Assembly: GCA_020851915.1 (NCBI GenBank)
Contig: JADZBT010000029.1
Span: 1-11,509, forward strand
DNA: 11,509 nt
Reading direction: 5' to 3'
From: Alphaproteobacteria bacterium
GTDB taxonomy: Bacteria > Pseudomonadota > Alphaproteobacteria > Rickettsiales > RI-342
Below, piece after piece: positions 1-6,454 of this stretch (the first letter of the stretch is position 1; each line of letters opens with the position of its first letter). Under the pieces are notes generated by a model. The model was not told where the DNA came from. It was given only the letters and a program-made list of their open reading frames with translations, and made no database searches. The position numbers were made by a program, and so were the translations under genes.

Positions 1-636
1 CTCAGCGGCAAGGACGAAGCGGTGCTGTCGTTCCTCGGCTGCTCCCCCCTGCTCGACCTCGGCACGCGCAACGCCGTCGTGGTGGATGTCGGCGGCGGCA
101 GCACGGACTGCACCGTGGTCAACATGCTGGACGCCATGCAGCCGCGCATCCGCACCTGGGTCTCCATCCCGCACGGCATGCTGACGCTCTCCGAACGGTT
201 CGGCGTGCATGACCTCACGCATGCCGGATATGAGGACATGGTGGCGTTCGTCACCGGCATCCTCGCCGAGCACGAAAAAGAACACGGCATCGGCGCATTG
301 GTGAAGGAAGGCGGATTCCAGATGCTCTGCTCCTCCGGAACCGTCACCACCATCGGCGCCATCCACCACGGGCTGGAACGCTATAATCGCGCCGTCGTGG
401 ATGGCACGCATATGCCGCTTTCCGCCGTCCACACGCTGACGCGGGAGCTCATCGACATGGGTTATGACGGGCGCAGGAGGCATAGCTGTATCGGGCGTGA
501 CCGCGCGGATTTCATCCTCGCCGGATGCGCCATCGTAGAAGCCGCTGGCAAGGTCTGGCCGGTGGATGAGATCACCATCGCCGACCGTGGCGTGCGCGAG
601 GGCATCATCCTCTCGCTGTTCCGTAAGGCATCCTGA
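1..636 (+). CDS. Ppx/GppA family phosphatase, 5'-truncated by window edge
   Basis: The reading frame is open from base 1, so about 211 C-terminal codons are present and the true start lies outside the window; the GTG at 22 is internal. The first visible residues (LSGKDEA) match the family's SG-x-EA segment just before the phosphate-binding loop VVVDVGGGSTD (about codons 26-36). Further on come SSGTVTTIGA, a second glycine-rich loop of the ASKHA fold, then IGRDRADFILAGCAIVEA and ADRGVREG, typical of the C-terminal half of Ppx and GppA. The family hydrolyses the terminal phosphate of polyphosphate or the 5' phosphate of pppGpp; the sequence does not show which. The protein stops soon after the DRGVREG motif, so it lacks the C-terminal HD-like domain of long enterobacterial Ppx. 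Its TGA shares one base with the rlmE start, indicating co-transcription and translational coupling. Confidence 0.93.
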   Translation, partial: LSGKDEAVLSFLGCSPLLDLGTRNAVVVDVGGGSTDCTVVNMLDAMQPRIRTWVSIPHGMLTLSERFGVHDLTHAGYEDMVAFVTGILAEHEKEHGIGALVKEGGFQMLCSSGTVTTIGAIHHGLERYNRAVVDGTHMPLSAVHTLTRELIDMGYDGRRRHSCIGRDRADFILAGCAIVEAAGKVWPVDEITIADRGVREGIILSLFRKAS

Positions 637-1325
637 TGACGCCCCCTAAGAAAAAAGGCGGCAGCGGACGCGGGCAACGCCTGCTCCACACGCGCGTGAA
701 GACCGCGAAGGGGCGCAAAAAATCCTCCACGCGCTGGCTGGAACGCCAGCTGAATGACCCGTACGTCGCGCGCGCGAAGGCCGAGGGCTACCGCTCCCGT
801 GCCGCCTATAAGCTCATCGAGCTGGATGATAAATTCCATTTTCTCCACCCCAACCAGACGGTGCTGGATCTGGGCGCCGCCCCCGGCGGATGGACGCAGG
901 TTGCCGTCGAACGGCTGAAGGACAAGGGCAAGGTGCTGGGCATCGACCTGCTGGAGATGGACAGCATCCCCGGCGCGACGCTGATGGTGCTGGATTTTCT
1001 GAAGGATGACGCACCGGACATCATCCGCGAGGCGCTGGGCGGCCGCGCCGACGTGGTATTGTCCGATATGGCCCCCTCCACCACCGGCCACGCCGCCACT
1101 GACCATCTACGCATCATGGCCATGTGCGAGCTGGCGTTCCATTTTGCGATAGAGGTGCTGAAGCCGGGCGGCAGCTTCGTCGCCAAGGTATTCAAGGGCG
1201 GCACGGAGAACGCCCTGCTGGCCAGCATGAAACAGCATTTCTCGGTCGTTAAGCACGCCAAGCCTCCCGCCAGCCGCAAGGACTCGTCCGAGGCTTATGT
1301 CATAGCGATGGGGTTCAAGGGATAA
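636..1325 (+). CDS. rlmE: 23S rRNA (uridine-2'-O-)methyltransferase RlmE (FtsJ/RrmJ)
   Basis: A 229-residue SAM-dependent methyltransferase. The family methylates the 2'-O of U2552 in the A-loop of 23S rRNA, a late step in 50S assembly. The SAM-binding motif VLDLGAAPGGW lies at residues 76-86. The catalytic K-D-K-E tetrad is complete: K59 in SRAAYKL, D144 in LSDMAPSTTGH, K184 in SFVAKVFKG and E219 in SSEAYV. The first 35 or so residues are rich in Lys and Arg (PPKKKGGSGRGQR), a likely flexible RNA-binding tail and somewhat longer than in E. coli RlmE. The ATG at 636 overlaps the upstream stop codon, and an AAGG eight bases before it can serve as a ribosome binding site. Translation is therefore probably coupled to the Ppx/GppA gene. 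The gene ends facing a minus-strand transporter gene. Confidence 0.96.
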   Translation: MTPPKKKGGSGRGQRLLHTRVKTAKGRKKSSTRWLERQLNDPYVARAKAEGYRSRAAYKLIELDDKFHFLHPNQTVLDLGAAPGGWTQVAVERLKDKGKVLGIDLLEMDSIPGATLMVLDFLKDDAPDIIREALGGRADVVLSDMAPSTTGHAATDHLRIMAMCELAFHFAIEVLKPGGSFVAKVFKGGTENALLASMKQHFSVVKHAKPPASRKDSSEAYVIAMGFKG

Positions 1326-1332
1326 GATTCCC

Positions 1333-1406
1333 GTCATCCTGCGGCGTGACCGCAGGATCCCTCTCGGCATCGTGGCATGAGATCCTGCGCTTTCGCGCAG
1401 GATGAC
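1333..1406. repeat. Paired-hairpin inverted-repeat element between convergent genes
   Basis: Two perfect hairpins lie side by side. The first has arms ATCCTGCGG (1336-1344) and CCGCAGGAT (1350-1358) with a 5-base loop. The second has arms ATCCTGCGC (1382-1390) and GCGCAGGAT (1395-1403) with a 4-base loop. The outer arms also pair with each other: GTCATCCTGCG (1333-1343) is the exact reverse complement of CGCAGGATGAC (1396-1406). The whole is a 74-base element that can fold as two hairpins or one long dyad. It fills almost all of the gap between the converging rlmE and transporter genes. It may act as a two-way transcription barrier, although neither hairpin has a T-run after it. Its look is that of a dispersed REP-like intergenic repeat, but only one copy is in this window. 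Confidence 0.75.
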
Positions 1407-1417
1407 AGCATATCTGT

Positions 1418-3385
1418 TTACAACTTCATCGGCATGATGATGAGCGCCTTGCCGAGGCTGTGCAGGCGGCGCTGCATGGCGTAGGCGGTCTGGTTGTGCA
1501 AGGTTTGCGTCAGGAAATTCTCATTCTCCGAGATCAGCTTGGTGGCGAAGAAGGTTGCCTTCGGAAAATCCTTCGCCACGCGGTCGCAGAGGTCGCTCAG
1601 AGTCTCCACCACGTCCGTGCCATAGGCATGGTAATAATCGGCGGCCAGTCCCTTACAGTGACAGAAATGCACGTAATTTTTCAGCAGTTCCTTGTTCTCG
1701 CGGCGCTGCTTGTTCCACTTCTCCGGATCGATGAACTCGTCGGTATCGATCTCGCCGACGCTCACGAACACAAAATTCCTGAACACGCCGGGAAACTGGC
1801 GCTTCACCCACAGGAAGGTGTGCAGCCCGCTGGAGCTGGAGCCACTGACCATGAACACCGCCGTCGGCTGAGAGTGATCCAATGGCACTTCCGCCGGTTT
1901 CTTGCCGTTCTCGGTCTCGAACGCGATGGCAAGCTCCTTATCGACTTCCTCCACGCGGCGCTGGACATGCATGTAATGGCGCTTGATCGTCGCGCCAAGA
2001 AAGATGATACAACCGGTGATGACGATGGTAATCCATGCCCCATCAAGGAACTTTTCCAGCACTGTGGAAATCAGGATGGACGCGCAGACCATACCCCCCA
2101 AAAGCGGAAGCACCATCCGGAGGAGGTTTCTACGATTATGGCGCTTTCTCCAGCGGTAACTGCACAGGCCGGCAAGCGACAAGGTGAAACTCAGAAACAC
2201 ATTGATACTGTAGAGTACCACCAGCACGCTCACTTGCCCGCCGGTGATGGCCAGCGCACCCAGCGCCGCCACCCCCATCAGGACGATACCGTTCTTGGTA
2301 ACCAGACGATTGGAAAGCACGCTGAAGGAATGCGGCATCCAGCGGTCAATGGCCATGGAGGCAAGTACCGCCGGGCCGGCCAGAAACCCCGCATTGCCCG
2401 CCACAAACAGCAAACCTGCCGAGAGGAACATCGCTACGCCCACGACATAACCGGAGATATTGACGCCCATCACCGACCAGTCTGCCGTGATCATGCTGAA
2501 TACGGTGGCGTTCAGCGTCTGACCATGTACGCGCTCGGCGCCCCACAGCAGGTATAGCATGATGATGCCGGTCGCCATGAACGCCAGCGAGATCGCTGTG
2601 CAGAGCATGGTATTCTTGCCGGTTCGCACCTTAGGCTCGGCGAAATTATGCATGCTGTTGGGTACGGATTCCAGACCGGTATACGTACCGCCGCCCAGCG
2701 AGAATGCCTTGAAGAACAGCGCCATCACCGCAAACCACCCGAGCTCATCGGCCATTTCCTGCGATTCGCTTATTGCATGCGGGAGCACGCTGCCCACCCC
2801 ATACGAGTGGCTGGCGATGCCGTAAACGATAAGGATAACATGGACGATGAAGAACCCTAAAAATATGGGCATGAGTACCCGGATGGACTCCTTCACGCGG
2901 CGCAGATTGAGATAAATGAGCAGTACGACCGCCGCGAATTCCACAAGTATCTTATAGGGCTGCCAGTCGGGTGAGATGGTACTGAACAGCGCATCCACGC
3001 CGCTTGCCACCGAGATAGCGATGGTCAGCACATAATCCACGATCAATGCCGACCCGGACACTAGCCCGAAGTATGGCCCCAACAGCGTGCTGGACACGCG
3101 ATATCCGCCGCCGCCACGCGGAAAAAGCTCGATCAGCTGAAGGTATGAAAAGGAAATGAGAAACACCGTGATACCGGTCGCCAGCGCTAGAAATATGGCG
3201 AGGTCGGTATGCCCCCCCAGCGCGACGAACGCTTCTTCCGGCCCATAGCAGGAGGAGGAAATGCCGTCAGCGCCGAGCCCGATCCAGGCGAACAGCGTGA
3301 CAAGTGCGATATGCTTGCGGGTTGCCTGATTGGACGGATCCAGCGGCTTCCCGAACAGAAAATGGCTGAGCGATTCTTTTTTCAT
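1418..3385 (-). CDS. KimA-like APC-superfamily potassium transporter with soluble C-terminal domain
   Basis: A 655-residue protein with about 12 predicted membrane segments in residues 25-465 and a soluble tail of about 190 residues. The opening FLFGKPL, GADGISSSCYGPEE (37-51), RGGGGYRVSS (90-99), VDYVLTIAIS (116-125), KAFSLGGGTYTGLESVPN (226-243), AGNAGF (329-334) and VLYSINVF (390-397) align by eye with Bacillus subtilis KimA (YdaO), a high-affinity K+/H+ symporter. D40, Y47, D117, T121, S125, T236, E239 and Y392 fall where KimA, as I recall it, binds K+, so K+ uptake is the best inference; amino acid transport is less likely. The C-terminal part (about 475-655) is longer than in KimA and looks like an alpha/beta, Usp-like regulatory domain. 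No strong ribosome binding site precedes the ATG. It is divergent from guaB and convergent with rlmE. Confidence 0.82.
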   Translation of the reverse strand: MKKESLSHFLFGKPLDPSNQATRKHIALVTLFAWIGLGADGISSSCYGPEEAFVALGGHTDLAIFLALATGITVFLISFSYLQLIELFPRGGGGYRVSSTLLGPYFGLVSGSALIVDYVLTIAISVASGVDALFSTISPDWQPYKILVEFAAVVLLIYLNLRRVKESIRVLMPIFLGFFIVHVILIVYGIASHSYGVGSVLPHAISESQEMADELGWFAVMALFFKAFSLGGGTYTGLESVPNSMHNFAEPKVRTGKNTMLCTAISLAFMATGIIMLYLLWGAERVHGQTLNATVFSMITADWSVMGVNISGYVVGVAMFLSAGLLFVAGNAGFLAGPAVLASMAIDRWMPHSFSVLSNRLVTKNGIVLMGVAALGALAITGGQVSVLVVLYSINVFLSFTLSLAGLCSYRWRKRHNRRNLLRMVLPLLGGMVCASILISTVLEKFLDGAWITIVITGCIIFLGATIKRHYMHVQRRVEEVDKELAIAFETENGKKPAEVPLDHSQPTAVFMVSGSSSSGLHTFLWVKRQFPGVFRNFVFVSVGEIDTDEFIDPEKWNKQRRENKELLKNYVHFCHCKGLAADYYHAYGTDVVETLSDLCDRVAKDFPKATFFATKLISENENFLTQTLHNQTAYAMQRRLHSLGKALIIMPMKL

Positions 3386-3452
3386 ATTGCTTTTGTCGAA
3401 AACGATTCCGCATTACTCCCGTACGTACGTCCTGTCCAGCACAAAGTTTCCC

Positions 3453-3481
3453 GTGACTTTTCAGCCCGGAAGGGTTATAAG
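3453..3481 (+). promoter_or_regulatory. Candidate sigma70-type promoter for guaB
   Basis: A -35-like GTGACT (3453-3458, 4 of 6 matches to TTGACA) and a -10-like TATAAG (3476-3481, 5 of 6 matches to TATAAT) are separated by an ideal 17 bases. A start near 3488 would give a leader of roughly 37 bases before the guaB ATG at 3525. It is the best promoter-like pair seen in the divergent gap. There is no experimental support. Confidence 0.5.
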
Positions 3482-3524
3482 GCGGCGCAACTTGGCCTCT
3501 GGCGCTAGCTTCAACGGGTTGCAT

Positions 3525-4985
3525 ATGCAGATCAAAGACGCTCTCACTTTCGACGATGTCCTCCTCACCCCGGCCTATTCCGAGGTACTACCGGCGCAGG
3601 TAAGCACCGCCACCCGCCTCACCAAGACCATATCACTGGGTATACCGCTGATGTCGGCGGCCATGGATACCGTCACCGAGAGCGCGCTGGCCATCGCCAT
3701 GGCGCAGCAGGGCGGCATCGGCTGCATCCACAAGAACCTCTCCCCCGAAGCACAGGCGAACGAGATCCGCCGCGTGAAGAAGTTCGAATCCGGCATGGTG
3801 GTGAATCCCGTGACCATCGCTCCGCATGCGATGCTCTCCGAGGCGCTGCGCCTGATGATCGACCATGAGATATCCGGTATCCCGGTCGTGGAGAAGAACG
3901 GCACATTGGTCGGCATGCTCACCAACCGCGACGTGCGCTTCGCCGTGAATCTCGAACAGCCGGTCAGCGAGTTGATGACACACGAGAAACTCGTCACCGT
4001 GAACGAGAACACCGACCGCGACGAGGCCAAGCGCCTGCTGCACCAGCACCGCATCGAAAAACTCATCGTGGTGGATAAAGACTACCGCTGCGTGGGGCTC
4101 ATCACGGTGAAGGACATCGAAAAATCCAAACAGCACCCCAACGCCTGCAAAGATGCCATGGGCCGACTGCGCGTCGCCGCCGCCATCGGCACGGGCGCGG
4201 ATTCGCAGGAGCGCGCCGAGCATCTGGTGAATGCCGACGTGGATCTCATCATCGTCGACACCGCCCACGGCCATTCGCGCGGCGTGATCGAGATGGTCAA
4301 GACCATGAAGAAAAAATACGCAAAACTTCAGGTGGTAGCCGGCAACATCGCCACCGGCGACGCGGCCAAAGCACTCATCGACGCCGGTGCGGACGCGGTG
4401 AAAGTGGGCATCGGCCCCGGTTCAATCTGCACCACGCGCATCGTCGCAGGCGTCGGCGTGCCACAGCTCACCGCCATCATGGACGTGGTAGAGATCGCGC
4501 ATAAAAAAGATATCCCGGTGATCGCCGACGGCGGCATCAAATTCTCCGGCGATCTGGCCAAAGCCATCGCCGCCGGCGCCGACGTCGCCATGATCGGCTC
4601 GCTGCTGGCCGGTACGGAAGAAAGCCCCGGCGAGGTCATCCTCTATCAGGGCCGCTCCTACAAATCCTATCGCGGCATGGGCTCGCTGGGCGCAATGGCG
4701 CGCGGTTCCGCCGACCGTTATTTCCAGCAGGAAGTTTCTGACAACCTCAAGCTGGTTCCCGAAGGCGTCGAGGGCCGCGTGCCGTTCAAAGGCCCGGTAT
4801 CGAGCGTGGTGCACCAACTGGTGGGCGGACTGCGCGCCGCGATGGGCTACACCGGCAACAAGGACATCCCCTCCATGCAGAAGGGTTGCCAGTTCGTGAA
4901 GATCACCTCCGCAGGCCTACGCGAAAGCCATGCCCACGACATCACCATCACCCGCGAAGCACCGAATTACCGAATGGAAAATTAA
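3525..4985 (+). CDS. guaB: IMP dehydrogenase
   Basis: A 486-residue enzyme that oxidises IMP to XMP with NAD+, the committed step of GMP synthesis. The N-terminal ALTFDDVLLTPAYSE and MSAAMDTVTES (43-53) are signatures of the TIM-barrel core. Two CBS domains (about 92-200) interrupt the barrel and normally bind adenine or guanine nucleotides. The NAD-side motif DTAHGHS is at 245-251. The catalytic loop GPGSICTTR places the nucleophile at C302. The mobile flap carries SADRYFQQ, with the general-base Arg at 398, and EGVEGRVP at 413-420. Length and domain order are normal. The ATG at 3525 was chosen because family homology starts there; the open frame continues upstream to 3330 but runs antisense through the transporter gene. 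The ribosome binding site is weak. It is convergent with the calpain-like gene, only 6 bases away. Confidence 0.97.
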   Translation: MQIKDALTFDDVLLTPAYSEVLPAQVSTATRLTKTISLGIPLMSAAMDTVTESALAIAMAQQGGIGCIHKNLSPEAQANEIRRVKKFESGMVVNPVTIAPHAMLSEALRLMIDHEISGIPVVEKNGTLVGMLTNRDVRFAVNLEQPVSELMTHEKLVTVNENTDRDEAKRLLHQHRIEKLIVVDKDYRCVGLITVKDIEKSKQHPNACKDAMGRLRVAAAIGTGADSQERAEHLVNADVDLIIVDTAHGHSRGVIEMVKTMKKKYAKLQVVAGNIATGDAAKALIDAGADAVKVGIGPGSICTTRIVAGVGVPQLTAIMDVVEIAHKKDIPVIADGGIKFSGDLAKAIAAGADVAMIGSLLAGTEESPGEVILYQGRSYKSYRGMGSLGAMARGSADRYFQQEVSDNLKLVPEGVEGRVPFKGPVSSVVHQLVGGLRAAMGYTGNKDIPSMQKGCQFVKITSAGLRESHAHDITITREAPNYRMEN

Positions 4986-5005
4986 GGTCGGCTACCCACG
5001 GCCTT
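4984..5005. terminator. Possible small bidirectional terminator hairpin
   Basis: AAGGTCG (4984-4990) can pair with CGGCCTT (4999-5005) through seven base pairs including one G-T wobble, around an 8-base loop. It starts inside the guaB stop codon and covers the stop of the converging gene. On the minus strand the hairpin is followed by AATTTT, a short T-rich tail; on the plus strand only by TTAT. This would suit ending both convergent transcripts, but the stem is short. Confidence 0.35.
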
Positions 5006-6353
5006 TATCCTGATCCGACTTGTCGAAAAAATCGCCGATCAGCGGGATGCTGGAAAGCGCCTCCCCGATGTCAATGGTGATGGGGCCGCTTATGTCCCTG
5101 TTGAGCAGCGACAGAATATCTCTGGGATCCATATCCATATGCGGCGCGATGGGCAGCCTTCCTTCGGAAAGCGATTCTACCGCCTGCCCGATCACTTCGG
5201 CCGCTGCCTGCCGCTGGTGCTCTATATATCCCTCAACGCCCATTTTCTCAATATTCACCCGTTGCTCCGAGAGCATATGCACCGCTTCCATCGCGGCCCC
5301 CGCCAACCTGACCACGGACAGCGAGTCGTAGACCTCTTCAGGAATGTCTCTAATGCCGGGATAATAGGGAGTCTTTCCTTCCAGCACCCGTGTATCCAAC
5401 GCGGCAAAAGACGTAAAACGCTGCATGAATTGCTCTTCGTCCAGCACCACAGCAGGCGCGCTGGAATCCCACGGATTATAAACCGTGAACATCGCCTCAC
5501 CCGTCGCACGATCCGTGGATACAGTGAAAAAATAGCCATGATTCAATATGGGCTCTCCGAATGACATACCATTCTCGGCAGCACTGAGATTCGGCGCGAA
5601 CCGGTAATCGCTTGCGGCCACGAACAGGTAGCGATCCGCGTGCCCGATATAATAATCCAGCATCTTCTCATCATTCAGGTCGATGGAGATCGTCGGAGAA
5701 CCCGTGAGCATGAATGAGGGATCCACCGCACTGTTATGCGTCACCAGATAATACCTGCTGAAATCCAGATAGGCCTTTTCCAGTACCTGTATCCCCTTCG
5801 ATGAGCGATCTCCCTTCCAGTCTTCAAGATCCGCATCCGTGACCGTCAGGGTAATAGCCGGGTATGCGGGAAAAACGACGGAATATGTCCCGTCACCGTG
5901 ATCCGTGATAATATCTTCGATGTGACGGCGGCCATCGGCAGTCTGAAGCATTGCACCCGCCAGCGATAGAAACCGGCAATCCGGCTGCTGTTCCTGATTT
6001 ACATGCCCTTCCATCAGATGGTGATTCAGATCGGGCATCGCCGCCCCTGATGCATCAAAGAACATTGCATAAGTGAGTGACGTCCCATCCTCTTGCGCGA
6101 ATGTGGTTCCGTTCGCCGCCTCTCTGGCAAGTGCGGCCATCAACGCATCTTCGGAAGAAAATACCTGCGGATCATTGTAGAATAATTGCTCCAGCAACAA
6201 TGCATGTGCAGGGGTTAACCCCCCTTCCCCGGCACGAGCACGGGCAAGCAGCTCCTCTGCATACGCCTTCCCGAAGTCCGTTGGCTCATCGCCCGGAAGA
6301 GTCATAATCGTCAAATATGTTGGCGGGTTACCATATCCCCTATATAGTGACAC
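4992..6353 (-). CDS. Calpain-like (peptidase family C2) cysteine protease
   Basis: A 453-residue protein from a GTG start. A calpain catalytic domain is recognisable over about residues 110-320. Q120 lies six residues before C126 in QEQQPDC, matching the calpain oxyanion Gln and nucleophile Cys of QGxxGDC. GDGTYSVVF (153-161) and VLEKAYLDFSRYY (190-202) match the G-x-Y-x-V-x-F and EKAY signatures. H272 in NHGYFFTV and N293 in YNPWD complete the Cys-His-Asn triad, followed by a VLDEEQFMQRF segment like the end of the domain. The Trp after the Cys is replaced by Arg. No signal peptide, membrane segment or EF-hand is seen. The N-terminal 110 and C-terminal 130 residues are not recognised. The start is uncertain: ATG at 6305 (residue 17) is an equal or better candidate. 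GC content appears lower than in guaB. The substrate is unknown. Confidence 0.75.
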   Translation of the reverse strand: MSLYRGYGNPPTYLTIMTLPGDEPTDFGKAYAEELLARARAGEGGLTPAHALLLEQLFYNDPQVFSSEDALMAALAREAANGTTFAQEDGTSLTYAMFFDASGAAMPDLNHHLMEGHVNQEQQPDCRFLSLAGAMLQTADGRRHIEDIITDHGDGTYSVVFPAYPAITLTVTDADLEDWKGDRSSKGIQVLEKAYLDFSRYYLVTHNSAVDPSFMLTGSPTISIDLNDEKMLDYYIGHADRYLFVAASDYRFAPNLSAAENGMSFGEPILNHGYFFTVSTDRATGEAMFTVYNPWDSSAPAVVLDEEQFMQRFTSFAALDTRVLEGKTPYYPGIRDIPEEVYDSLSVVRLAGAAMEAVHMLSEQRVNIEKMGVEGYIEHQRQAAAEVIGQAVESLSEGRLPIAPHMDMDPRDILSLLNRDISGPITIDIGEALSSIPLIGDFFDKSDQDKGRG

Positions 6354-6454
6354 AGTTCCGTTAATCTTTTATGACCGCAGACGCGTATTTGCGTAACGGC
6401 CTTCTTCGTGCATGCCTCATTATTCACAATAAAAACATATAGTTAAGGAAAAGC

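Noticed and set aside
462..1106. A 214-codon minus-strand open frame over Ppx/GppA and rlmE
   Set aside because: It crosses two solid plus-strand genes and is low-complexity Gly, Ala and His.
1460..2557. A 365-codon plus-strand open frame inside the transporter gene
   Set aside because: It is antisense to well-matched membrane segments of the KimA-like protein, and its translation is His- and Gln-rich with no recognisable domain.
3330..3524. Upstream extension of guaB by 65 codons
   Set aside because: IMP dehydrogenase homology begins at the ATG at 3525. The extension overlaps the divergent transporter gene and the best promoter candidate.
3386..3524. ydaO-type c-di-AMP riboswitch upstream of the KimA-like gene
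   Set aside because: The gap is only 139 bases, is shared with the guaB promoter, and shows none of the long paired leader expected of that riboswitch.
6354..6454. Promoter for rsmB based on TATAGT at 6438-6443
   Set aside because: It would start transcription only a few bases before the ATG and no -35-like sequence is correctly spaced.
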